A stretch of 64,000 nt of DNA from Opitutaceae bacterium (GTDB lineage: Bacteria > Verrucomicrobiota > Verrucomicrobiia > Opitutales > Opitutaceae). A program made the translations under genes and the position numbers. The notes below the pieces were generated by a model. That model saw only the letters and a list, made by a program, of their open reading frames with translations, was not told the origin of the DNA and made no database searches. Where the stretch lies: contig JAWLBB010000007.1 in assembly GCA_041395105.1 (NCBI GenBank), positions 62,001 to 126,000 on the forward strand, read 5' to 3'. This document shows positions 16,082 to 23,275 of this stretch, piece by piece. Positions within the stretch are counted from its first letter, which is position 1. Each line of letters begins with the position of its first letter.

Positions 16082-16657
16082 ATGAATCCGACGTTCCAGA
16101 AAAGCCGTGAAACGCAGAAGAGGACCAACCTCTATCTGGTCGGATTCATGGGCACGGGCAAGAGCACGGTGGCCCGGATGGTGGCTCAGCGCCTGGGCAT
16201 GGAATGGCTGGACAGCGATGCAGAGATTGAGCGGCAGGCAGGCCGGCCCATTTCGGATATTTTCGCTCGGGATGGCGAATCGGGTTTTCGGCAGCTGGAG
16301 CGGGCCTTCATCGAAGCGGGTCATCCCGAGCGCGGATGTGTGGTATCGTGCGGGGGTGGCCTGGTCCTGGGGGCCGGAATGATCGGTCAGCTGAAATCCC
16401 GGGGGGTCCTGGTCTGCCTTCAGGCTTCGGCCGGCACGATTCACGAGCGCACCCGTTCGAACCAGAACCGCCCGCTCCTGAACGTCGAGAACCCGGAAGA
16501 GCGTATTGCGGCCATGCTGAGAGAACGGGAGCCGTACTACCGGGCGAGCGGCACGCAGATCCTGACCGATCATCGGACGCTCCTCGAAGTCGTCGCTCAT
16601 GTCTGTCGCGTCTACCAGAGGGAGGCTCGTGATTTCGAACGCGTCCAACGTCGCTGA
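16082..16657 (+). CDS. aroK: Shikimate kinase
   Basis: A 191-residue P-loop kinase that phosphorylates shikimate at O3 in the route to chorismate and the aromatic amino acids. Motifs are Walker A VGFMGTGKST, WLDSDAEIERQAGRPISDIF with the shikimate-binding Asp, GESGFRQLE, SCGGGLVL and the lid NQNRPLLN. The ATG at 16082 places the P-loop at about residue 19; an in-frame ATG at 16067 would add five residues and neither has a strong ribosome site. The 3' end overlaps queG. The ~120-base gap to the divergent polyprenyl synthetase gene should hold both promoters. Confidence 0.95.
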   Translation: MNPTFQKSRETQKRTNLYLVGFMGTGKSTVARMVAQRLGMEWLDSDAEIERQAGRPISDIFARDGESGFRQLERAFIEAGHPERGCVVSCGGGLVLGAGMIGQLKSRGVLVCLQASAGTIHERTRSNQNRPLLNVENPEERIAAMLREREPYYRASGTQILTDHRTLLEVVAHVCRVYQREARDFERVQRR

Positions 16658-17855
16658 GCGGGATTCCCTGAGAAGGGATCTGCTCGACCTCGGATTTGAC
16701 ACTGTGCGTTTTGCCGCGGCGGACTCGGTTCCGCCGACACAGCTCCGGGCCTGGCTGGAGTGGGGCTGGCAGGCGGACATGGACTGGATGACCCGGACGG
16801 TGGAGAAGCGACTGGACCCCGGACTGATCCTGGCGGACGTGGGCACCGTGGTCCTGTTCGGTGTGAATTACCTGCCGGGAGAACAGGGCGCCGCCGGTCA
16901 ATCGCGCTGGGCACGTTATGCCCTGTATGAAGATTATCATGACAATATTCTCCGTGCGGTCCGGGCGGGCGGCGGGCGGATGGCGGCGCGGCTCGGGCTG
17001 GGAGCGGGCGACTGGCGCGCCTATGTCGACACGGGGCCGGTCATGGAACGCGGATGGGCGGCGAAGGCCGGCATGGGCTGGCTGGGGAAGAACGGGATGC
17101 TCATCTCCCGTTCCCACGGCAACTGGCTTCTCCTTGCGGCGATCCTCATCCGGGGCCGGATCGTACCGGATGAGCCGCTGCCGGGCGGCCGGGACATGGC
17201 GGACGGACCGCCCTCGCTCGGACGCTTCTGCGGATCCTGTGTCCGGTGCATCGAGGCATGTCCGACCGGGGCCATCCGCCAGCCGGGCCTGATTGACGCG
17301 CATCGCTGTCTATCCTGGCAGACGATCGAGAACCGCGGGCCGATTACGCGTGAATTCCGGGAGTCGATGGGTGGCCGGATTTTCGGCTGTGACATCTGCC
17401 TTGAAGTCTGTCCGTGGAACCGGTTTGCCCAAGCCGGCCGGGGGCTTCTGCTGGCGGCCCGCTTCGATCTGGCCGAACTTACCTTGATCGAGCTCCTGAG
17501 CCTGACACCGGAGCGGTTTGCCGTTGTCTTCCGCCGAACCCCGCTCAAGCGCCTCAGGCTGGAGCGTCTGCTTCGCAATGCCTGTGTGGTGGCCGGAAAT
17601 CTTGATCGCGACGAGGGTTGGAACGGCAGGCTGGGAGGTTCCCGAGACCATCTCCTGAACGGTCTGGTCGGACTGGCCGGGAGTTCCACCGCCCTGGTGC
17701 GGGCCCACGCTGTCTGGGCGGTCTATCGGCTGGAGCCGGGCCGGGCGCGAGCCATGCTGGAAGGAGCCAGAGCGGCCGAAACCGATGAGACCGTGCTCGA
17801 GGAATACGCCGTTTGGGAGCGAACACCTCACGGGATTCCGACCCGGGAGCCCTGA
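16629..17855 (+). CDS. queG: Epoxyqueuosine reductase
   Basis: A 408-residue iron-sulfur, cobalamin-dependent enzyme that reduces epoxyqueuosine to queuosine at tRNA position 34. Visible features are VDTGPVMERGWAAKAGMGWLG with the catalytic Asp, the first cluster motif CGSCVRCIEACPTGAI, the second CDICLEVCPWN, and a C-terminal helical HEAT-like extension. The frame opens at ATG 16599 or GTG 16629. AGAGGGAGG lies just before the GTG, so I prefer it; it overlaps aroK by 29 bases, whereas the ATG would overlap by 59. Together with the MnmC(o)-MnmM fusion about 2 kb away, this gives two wobble-base modification enzymes close together. It converges on the thioesterase gene across about 190 bases with no clear gene. 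Confidence 0.96.
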   Translation: MISNASNVAERDSLRRDLLDLGFDTVRFAAADSVPPTQLRAWLEWGWQADMDWMTRTVEKRLDPGLILADVGTVVLFGVNYLPGEQGAAGQSRWARYALYEDYHDNILRAVRAGGGRMAARLGLGAGDWRAYVDTGPVMERGWAAKAGMGWLGKNGMLISRSHGNWLLLAAILIRGRIVPDEPLPGGRDMADGPPSLGRFCGSCVRCIEACPTGAIRQPGLIDAHRCLSWQTIENRGPITREFRESMGGRIFGCDICLEVCPWNRFAQAGRGLLLAARFDLAELTLIELLSLTPERFAVVFRRTPLKRLRLERLLRNACVVAGNLDRDEGWNGRLGGSRDHLLNGLVGLAGSSTALVRAHAVWAVYRLEPGRARAMLEGARAAETDETVLEEYAVWERTPHGIPTREP

Positions 17856-18048
17856 AATCGGGTTTCTCCGCGACGAGATGACCGTGTGCCGGGGCCGGCC
17901 GTGCGGTGGCCCGGCCCTTCGATGGACTCAGATTGTTGAGCCTTTCGAAGCAGTGGACCGCCCTCCACCAGATACGAGGTCGAGGTTCGGGCTACTGCGC
18001 GACCGCCCATGCCTCAAGCTACTGTTCGCCTTCATCCGCAACACCACC

Positions 18049-18456
18049 CTAACCGCCGGTGAAGATCTCCCTCATTCGGGTGACGAAGACGGGGGGTGGA
18101 CGGACGGGTTGGTTCTGATGATTGAGGAAGGCGTGTTCGGTAAAGCCAGTGGCGAGAAGCTCATCTCCCCGGAGAATCCGATAGTCGAGGCGGATTCGCA
18201 GGAAGGGTCTATACTTCATGTTGGTTTCGATGGTGAGGATGTCATCGTAGAGGGCGGGGCGGAGGTATCGGGCGTTCACCTCGAGCACGGGCAGCCGGTA
18301 ACCGAGCTTCTCCAGTTCGGCATAGGGAAGGCCCTGTTCCCGCAGGAGGGTGGTTCGACCGATCTCAAACCAGGGCAGGTAATTCCCATGGTAGGCGATG
18401 CCCATCATGTCGGTTTCGGCGTATCGGACGCGCACTTCGGCTTGGCTGACAATCAT
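18049..18456 (-). CDS. Acyl-CoA thioesterase, 4-hydroxybenzoyl-CoA thioesterase/YbgC family
   Basis: A 135-residue hot-dog-fold thioesterase. The signature YAETDMMGIAYHGNYLPWFE holds the catalytic Asp of the 4HBT/YbgC class, and the following helix and strands (TTLLREQGLPY, PVLEVNARYLRPALYDD) are typical. It hydrolyses an acyl-CoA or acyl-ACP; in YbgC relatives this links to Tol-Pal and phospholipid turnover, but no tol genes are near here. Although the frame is open to 18768, the ATG at 18456 starts the domain and overlaps the stop of the DNA methyltransferase by 4 bases (ATGA), indicating translational coupling to it. Confidence 0.9.
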   Translation of the reverse strand: MIVSQAEVRVRYAETDMMGIAYHGNYLPWFEIGRTTLLREQGLPYAELEKLGYRLPVLEVNARYLRPALYDDILTIETNMKYRPFLRIRLDYRILRGDELLATGFTEHAFLNHQNQPVRPPPVFVTRMREIFTGG

Positions 18457-19670
18457 GATCGGGTTGGCGGGTTGGAAGTCGGGATGGCGTCGGGTCGGTC
18501 GGCCGGAGGTTTTCGGAAGAGGACGACCCGATTGGTGTTGGTGCCCCGGGTGTTGTTGGTCACGCCCCAGACGTGGGCGGTTTTGGTGAAATCCTGAACA
18601 TTGAGCAGGATCTCCTCGGCCCGGAGTCCGGCCTCCAGCCCGAGGGGGGTGATGTGTTCCTCCAGGAGAATGCTTCCGGCCCGGACCTCCCCGATTTCGA
18701 GGGCAAGGACGCCACCGGGTTGGAGCAGGCGGGCCGAATCGGCGACCGCCGAGGCCATGAATCGGCACCAGTCCGGCACTTTGGGGTGTTGATCGAATTG
18801 AACGGCTTTGCTGTCGATTCCGGCAAACCAGCAGCGCATCCAGTTGTCGGTCGCGTAGTCGACCACGTCGAGGAATGGTGGTGAGGTCAAGACCAGGGCA
18901 ACCTGGCCGTCGGGGAGTTCCGGGGCGAAACAGGCGTCGCCGGTGGTGATGCGGGCCAGCGCTGAGATCTTGCGGAGATCCGCCCGGGTTTCCGGGGTCA
19001 CGTCCTTGAGCAGGGACCGGGATTTTCTGAGGATGAGTGAGGGAACCTCGCGTCTCGGCGGTGTCTGGTTTTTTCGTGCGTTGATCCGCTGCTGGGATTT
19101 GACCGAGACGGCCTGATTGGGCGGCAGGGTGTAAACGGAGAAGAATCCGGGCGAGTGGCCGGTCAGACGGTTGAGGGCCACCATGCGGATCCAGGAGTCG
19201 ATCGGATCGAGTGACCCCGTGCGCTCTCGATGAAGGTAGATCGCGCGCAGGGACTTGATCTCTCTCAGGGTATCGGGATGAAAGAAGACGAGGAGACTCT
19301 CGTCGATCGGGTCGGGTTCGGCGTCCCAGGTGTAGGTGCCGAGGCGTTCTTCAACGTCCTCAAGCGTCGGCGGATCAAGGCGGGGTTCGAGCAGCATCCG
19401 CGAGAGGGGATTGGCATCACGTCCCCAGGGCACCCGGCCGAGCAGCGCCGATTCGAGTGCCGTCGTGCCGCGTCCCATGAAGGGATCGTAGACAATGTCG
19501 CCCGGCTGGCTGAATCGCTCAATGAAGTAGCGCGCAAGAGGCGGCTTGAAGCAGGCCCGGTAGGATATCTCGTGGAGGGTGCTGGCCGCCCGTTGCCTGG
19601 CGGTCCAGAACTCTCCGCGGGATACCGGGGTCAGGGAAAGATCCAGTTGTTCGGGTCCCGGGCGGGTCAT
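18453..19670 (-). CDS. Orphan site-specific DNA methyltransferase (amino-methyltransferase, beta-like order)
   Basis: A 405-residue DNA methyltransferase. Motif I is VYDPFMGRGTTALESALLG (residues ~60-78). Motif IV comes later as LVLTSPPFLDVVDYATDNW (~282), followed by GGVLALEIGEV. The SPPF form is typical of N4-cytosine or N6-adenine enzymes with a TSPPY-type catalytic loop, and FMG before motif IV corresponds to a permuted order. No restriction endonuclease gene lies nearby; the coupled neighbour is a thioesterase. It may therefore be a solitary epigenetic or anti-restriction methyltransferase. Target sequence and modified base cannot be deduced by eye. The start at ATG 19670 is unambiguous. 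Confidence 0.85.
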   Translation of the reverse strand: MTRPGPEQLDLSLTPVSRGEFWTARQRAASTLHEISYRACFKPPLARYFIERFSQPGDIVYDPFMGRGTTALESALLGRVPWGRDANPLSRMLLEPRLDPPTLEDVEERLGTYTWDAEPDPIDESLLVFFHPDTLREIKSLRAIYLHRERTGSLDPIDSWIRMVALNRLTGHSPGFFSVYTLPPNQAVSVKSQQRINARKNQTPPRREVPSLILRKSRSLLKDVTPETRADLRKISALARITTGDACFAPELPDGQVALVLTSPPFLDVVDYATDNWMRCWFAGIDSKAVQFDQHPKVPDWCRFMASAVADSARLLQPGGVLALEIGEVRAGSILLEEHITPLGLEAGLRAEEILLNVQDFTKTAHVWGVTNNTRGTNTNRVVLFRKPPADRPDAIPTSNPPTRS

Positions 19671-19724
19671 TGCTGAGACCCGCGGCGTTCGGCAGGCCGG
19701 AGGGATATCCGGCCGAGGTGGCGG

Positions 19725-20357
19725 CTAGAAGCGTGCGATATAGGTATTGCCCTGAACATCCTCAAAGATCAGCTCCTTGCCGGAGACTTCACTCAGCTTG
19801 AGATTCAGGTCGTAGTTAACGATCTCACCCGTCTTGTAAACCTTGTTGTTCATGAGAACCTTGGATTCGCCGTCAGAGATCCGGATCCCGCGGACGTTGA
19901 GCGTGTTGACATAGGCAAGCACATCCGGGTCCGGTCGATTGACCCGGATCGGCGGCGGGAGTGCCGGCAGGGGATCCGGCTTGGGTTCCGGTTTGGCTTC
20001 GACCACCGCGACCGGTTCGGGTTCGGGAATCGCGATGACCTCGGCGGCGTCCACCACAGGCGCGGGTGCTTGTGCCATTTCTGCGGGTTGCTTTTCCTTG
20101 ATGATGATGTAGGCGCCGACACCCATCGCACCGATGAAACCGATGAAGACAACACCGGCCACGAGGAGGATGAGCACCAGCTTCTGGGCGGACATCGGGT
20201 TGCCGCGCCGCGCGATCGTCGCGTGGCCGCCTCCGTCCGGCTGGCTGATCGCGCCGGGAGTCCCTCCGGGAGGGCCTGAAAACCGGTTCTGGGCGATGCC
20301 AGGAGGAGGGCCTTGGACGCTTTGGGCTTTCTTCAGTGCATCGTTGATCAAGCTCAT
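19725..20357 (-). CDS. GspB/ExeB-like inner-membrane protein with a GspB_C-type domain
   Basis: A 210-residue bitopic protein. It begins MSLINDALKKAQ, a very common start for GspB/MSHA-biogenesis partner proteins. It has a basic cytoplasmic part, one membrane segment (LVLILLVAGVVFIGFIGAMGVGAYIII, residues ~60-86), a Pro/Glu/Lys-rich periplasmic linker (~95-140) and a C-terminal beta domain (~150-210: GIRISDGESKVLMNNKVYKTGE...). GspB with GspA/ExeA helps the outer-membrane secretin assemble through the peptidoglycan. The ExeA-like ATPase gene precedes it by 51 bases on the same strand, supporting that role. The only secretin in the window is at 40928-43510, so they may cooperate across the locus. 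Confidence 0.8.
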   Translation of the reverse strand: MSLINDALKKAQSVQGPPPGIAQNRFSGPPGGTPGAISQPDGGGHATIARRGNPMSAQKLVLILLVAGVVFIGFIGAMGVGAYIIIKEKQPAEMAQAPAPVVDAAEVIAIPEPEPVAVVEAKPEPKPDPLPALPPPIRVNRPDPDVLAYVNTLNVRGIRISDGESKVLMNNKVYKTGEIVNYDLNLKLSEVSGKELIFEDVQGNTYIARF

Positions 20358-20408
20358 GATTGGGTCGGGTTGGCAGTGGGGATCGGTTCAGGGGTGGGCA
20401 AGGTCAGG

Positions 20409-21227
20409 TCAGACCAGGGCCAGGGCATTGTATTCCTTGACCGCGCGGCGCACGTCCCAGTAGTTGACGATATCGGCTTCGCGACAGAAGGCGGCGAGGA
20501 GGGCTTTGTCGCAGAGGTTGTTGATCAGGCGGGGGATTCCCTGGCTGGCCTTGTGGATCATGCGCGACGCCCAGGGCGAGAATTGGGGGCGTCCGAGCCC
20601 CCCGGCGAGGCTGATCCGGTGCCGGATATAGTGTTCCATCTGCCCGAAGGTGAGCGGCTTGAGCTCGTAATTGACCAGGATGCGTTGTCGAAGCTGGCGC
20701 AGCCTGGGTTCGTTCAGGGTGGTCTTGAACTCCGGTTGTCCGATCAGGACGATCTGGAGGAGTTTCTGTTTGTCGGTTTCGAGGTTCGAAAGGAGGCGGA
20801 TCTGTTCGAGGAGCTCAAAGGTCAGGTTCTGGCACTCGTCGATGAGCAGGACGATGTCCTTGCCCGCATGAATGCGATCGAGCAGGGCGGCGTTGACGCG
20901 CGTGCTCAGATCGTTCTTGGAATCACCATCGGACGGCTCTCCGAGTTCGGTCAGGACCGTCTTGAGCAATTCGGTCTCAGTGATGCGGGGATTGAGGATC
21001 AACCCCGTTTCGTAGCGATCCGGATCGAGGCTGTTGAGAAAATGCCGGCAAAGGGTGGTCTTGCCGCAGCCGACTTCCCCGATGAGTACGATGAAGCCCT
21101 TGCGCTCGGAAATCCCATACTTGAGGTGTTGGATCGCCTCCTGATGGGTCGGGCTCAAATACAAATACTTGGGATCCGGAGTGATATTGAAAGGCAACTC
21201 CGAGAATCCGTAATAATCCGCATACAT
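20409..21227 (-). CDS. ExeA/GspA-like AAA ATPase
   Basis: A 272-residue AAA ATPase (AAA_22 type). It starts MYADYYGFSELPFNITPDP, the standard ExeA/MshM opening, followed by YLYLSPTHQEAIQHLKYGI, Walker A LIGEVGCGKTTLCRHFL (~52), Walker B IVLLIDECQNLTFELLEQIR (~125), a sensor-like IVLIGQPEF and RLRQLRQRI. ExeA-type ATPases couple with GspB to remodel peptidoglycan and insert the secretin. Many ExeA proteins carry a peptidoglycan-binding domain; this short version lacks it, as MshM does. A TTG at 21326 could add 33 residues, but that stretch is AT-rich and lacks similarity, so ATG 21227 is chosen. It is divergent from ftsB. Confidence 0.9.
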   Translation of the reverse strand: MYADYYGFSELPFNITPDPKYLYLSPTHQEAIQHLKYGISERKGFIVLIGEVGCGKTTLCRHFLNSLDPDRYETGLILNPRITETELLKTVLTELGEPSDGDSKNDLSTRVNAALLDRIHAGKDIVLLIDECQNLTFELLEQIRLLSNLETDKQKLLQIVLIGQPEFKTTLNEPRLRQLRQRILVNYELKPLTFGQMEHYIRHRISLAGGLGRPQFSPWASRMIHKASQGIPRLINNLCDKALLAAFCREADIVNYWDVRRAVKEYNALALV

Positions 21228-21346
21228 CTTGTGAGTAGTTTCGACAGAATCCCACGCAAGTTTAAGATTAGCACCGAAAGGGTTATTCGGATAAAAATTG
21301 CTTTTCTTTCGTACCGGCTTGGCCAATCCTCGGCGAAGTCTTGGCC
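21228..21346. promoter_or_regulatory. AT-rich divergent regulatory region between the ExeA-like gene and ftsB
   Basis: This 119-base gap separates two divergent start codons. Its middle (about 21256-21310) is conspicuously AT-rich against the GC-rich surroundings, with TTTAAGATTAG and GGATAAAAATTG. Promoters for both genes must lie here or in the flanking coding edge. I cannot assign -35/-10 boxes with confidence. Confidence 0.35.
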
Positions 21347-21628
21347 ATGACTTTCAGCCGCTTATTCCTCATCGCCTACGCCGTCGTGTTTCTATCACTC
21401 AGCGTTTTTGCTGGTGTCTTCTTCTATCGGACCTACGGGGAATTCCTGAACCTCAAGGAACAGGAAGCCACCAACCGTCGTCATCTGGCCGAGACGGAAC
21501 TGCGCCTGCTGGAACAGCGGGATATTCTCGAGCGTCTCAAGCAGGATCCCGCCTTCGTTGAACGAATGATCCGGGACCGTCTCGGTTATGCCCGACCGGA
21601 TGAAGTGGTTTTCCGGTTTGAGAATTGA
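21347..21628 (+). CDS. Septum formation initiator family protein (FtsB/DivIC-like)
   Basis: A 93-residue bitopic protein. An N-terminal membrane helix (RLFLIAYAVVFLSLSVFAGVFF) is followed by a coiled coil (residues ~35-70) and a short C-terminal motif DPAFVERMIRDRLGYARPDE. The RxxLGYxxPxE element is the DivIC/FtsB hallmark. These proteins form the FtsQLB divisome subcomplex that controls septal peptidoglycan synthesis. ATG 21347 is used; TTG 21341 also opens the frame. The next gene on the strand begins about 125 bases further on. Confidence 0.88.
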   Translation: MTFSRLFLIAYAVVFLSLSVFAGVFFYRTYGEFLNLKEQEATNRRHLAETELRLLEQRDILERLKQDPAFVERMIRDRLGYARPDEVVFRFEN

Positions 21629-21753
21629 GAGGTGGTTGGCCGCTGCGTTCGGGCCGGGTACCGCCGGCTGCGCGCGGCCCTGCCGGGAAGAATCGAAGGG
21701 GCCGCTTGATCCCCTCAGGGAACGAGGTTCCCGTAAAGTGAGTGCGAAATCGT

Positions 21754-23181
21754 ATGAATCCGGAAGATATTATCATTCAGAGATTTAAAGATAAAGGCCA
21801 AGGTCATGTCTTCCGATTCTGGGAGACTTTGAATGGTGATGAGCGGCACCGGCTGCTGGAGCAGGCGGCAGAGATCGATCTCGATGAAATCACGCGGTTG
21901 ACCGAGACCCTGATCCGAAATCCCGGAGTCAGCACGATCGATCTGAGTCATCTGGAGCCGGCTCCCCATATCCCACTCGAGAGATCCCCGGCCGACGAAG
22001 TGGCCTGGGCGGAGGCCAAACTGGCCGGAGAGGCTGCGCTGCGTGCCGGCAAGGTGGGTGCGTTCACGGTGGCAGGGGGGCAAGGGACCCGGCTCGGGTT
22101 TGATGGGCCCAAAGGGACCTTTCCGGCGACTCCGGTGCGGAAGGCGACCCTCTTCCAGGTCTTCGCAGAGAAGCTGCGGGCGGCCGGACGGCGTTACGGA
22201 AGGCCAATTCCCTGGTTCATCATGACCAGTCATGCCAACCACGAGGCGACCGAGGCTTTTTTTTTGGAGAACGGCCATTTCGGGCTGGGGCCGGACCAGG
22301 TTCACTTTTTCCGGCAGGGCCGGATGCCCGCGGTGGATCTGGAGGGACGGATACTGCTCGAGACAACCTCGACCATCGCGATGAGTCCCGACGGGCATGG
22401 CGGCTCGCTGCGGGCCCTCGTGCGAAGTGGGGCGCTCGATCGGATGGAGGCTGCCGGGATCGAGCTGGTGAGCTACTTTCAGGTGGATAATCCTCTGGTT
22501 CATTGCATCGACTCCTCTTTCATCGGTTTCCACCTCCTTCGCGGTTCCGAAATGTCGAGCCGGATGATCCCGAAGGCCTATCCGGACGAAAAGCTGGGGC
22601 ATTTCTGCTTTGAGAACGGAAAGCTGGTGGTCATCGAGTACAGCGACATGCCCGATGCCTTGATCCACCGGGTGGATGAGGATGGGGAACTCACTTTTCG
22701 GGCCGGCAGCATCGCCATCCACATTGTCTCCACGGCTTTTGCCCGGCGTCTGGGTGAAGGTGGCGCCGGGGTGGTGTTGCCTTTCCACCGGGCTGAAAAG
22801 AAGATCCCGACGGTCGATGACGCAGGACGACCGGTCAGACCGACCAAGCCGAATGGCGTGAAATTCGAGCTCTTTGTCTTTGACGCCCTGCCGTTCGCCA
22901 CGAATCCGATCGTGGTCGAGACCAGCCGGGCGGACGAATTCAGCCCGGTCAAGAACGCCGAAGGAGTGGATTCGCCCCGGACCTGCGCCGATGACCAGCG
23001 ACGCCAGGTCGCGCGATGGCTGCGGGCGGCGGGAGTCAATATTGAGACGGACGATACCGGCCTGCCGGGGATCGCGATTGAAGTTTCCCCGTTGTTTGGT
23101 TACGATGAGGATACCTTTGTCGAATCGTGGCGGAAATTTGATCCCAAGCCCGAGATCCGCGACGGGCTCGTTCTGGAATAA
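21754..23181 (+). CDS. UDPGP-family nucleotidyltransferase (UDP-GlcNAc pyrophosphorylase-like, eukaryotic UAP type)
   Basis: A 475-residue enzyme of the UTP-glucose-1-phosphate/UAP family, which makes a UDP-sugar and pyrophosphate from UTP and sugar-1-phosphate. Key features are VAGGQGTRLGFDGPKGTFP near residue 107 (nucleotide loop), MTSHANHEATEAFF, GHGGSLRALVRSG and SYFQVDNPLV. The GGQGTRLG...PKG layout is the eukaryotic UAP1/AGX form, distinct from bacterial GlmU. Such genes occur in Planctomycetes, Verrucomicrobia and Bacteroidetes. ATG 21754 was preferred to GTG 21742. The phosphohexomutase gene follows on the same strand after about 95 bases, giving the two steps from sugar-6-phosphate to UDP-sugar. 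Confidence 0.88.
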   Translation: MNPEDIIIQRFKDKGQGHVFRFWETLNGDERHRLLEQAAEIDLDEITRLTETLIRNPGVSTIDLSHLEPAPHIPLERSPADEVAWAEAKLAGEAALRAGKVGAFTVAGGQGTRLGFDGPKGTFPATPVRKATLFQVFAEKLRAAGRRYGRPIPWFIMTSHANHEATEAFFLENGHFGLGPDQVHFFRQGRMPAVDLEGRILLETTSTIAMSPDGHGGSLRALVRSGALDRMEAAGIELVSYFQVDNPLVHCIDSSFIGFHLLRGSEMSSRMIPKAYPDEKLGHFCFENGKLVVIEYSDMPDALIHRVDEDGELTFRAGSIAIHIVSTAFARRLGEGGAGVVLPFHRAEKKIPTVDDAGRPVRPTKPNGVKFELFVFDALPFATNPIVVETSRADEFSPVKNAEGVDSPRTCADDQRRQVARWLRAAGVNIETDDTGLPGIAIEVSPLFGYDEDTFVESWRKFDPKPEIRDGLVLE

Positions 23182-23275
23182 TGACGGAGAACACGAGCCG
23201 TCGATGGTGCGGTCCCCGCATGCGACCCGAGGCATTCTGAATCCCAATCCCGAATCTGACTTAAGACCAATTGAA

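Noticed and set aside
15962..16846. Upstream extension of the polyprenyl synthetase frame
   Set aside because: The extra ~295 codons are antisense to aroK and queG and lack similarity; ATG 15961 begins the family domain.
17887..17916. GC-rich imperfect inverted repeat between queG and the thioesterase
   Set aside because: Arms match only with a bulge and there is no T-run, so a terminator is not convincing; kept out of the annotation.
17856..18048. Frames in the 190-base gap between queG and the thioesterase
   Set aside because: Only shadow frames running into the thioesterase on the wrong strand; no start with a ribosome site and no similarity.
22257..22266. Run of about ten T residues inside the UDP-sugar pyrophosphorylase gene
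   Set aside because: It falls in frame within a coding stretch (Phe-rich FF) and no hairpin precedes it.
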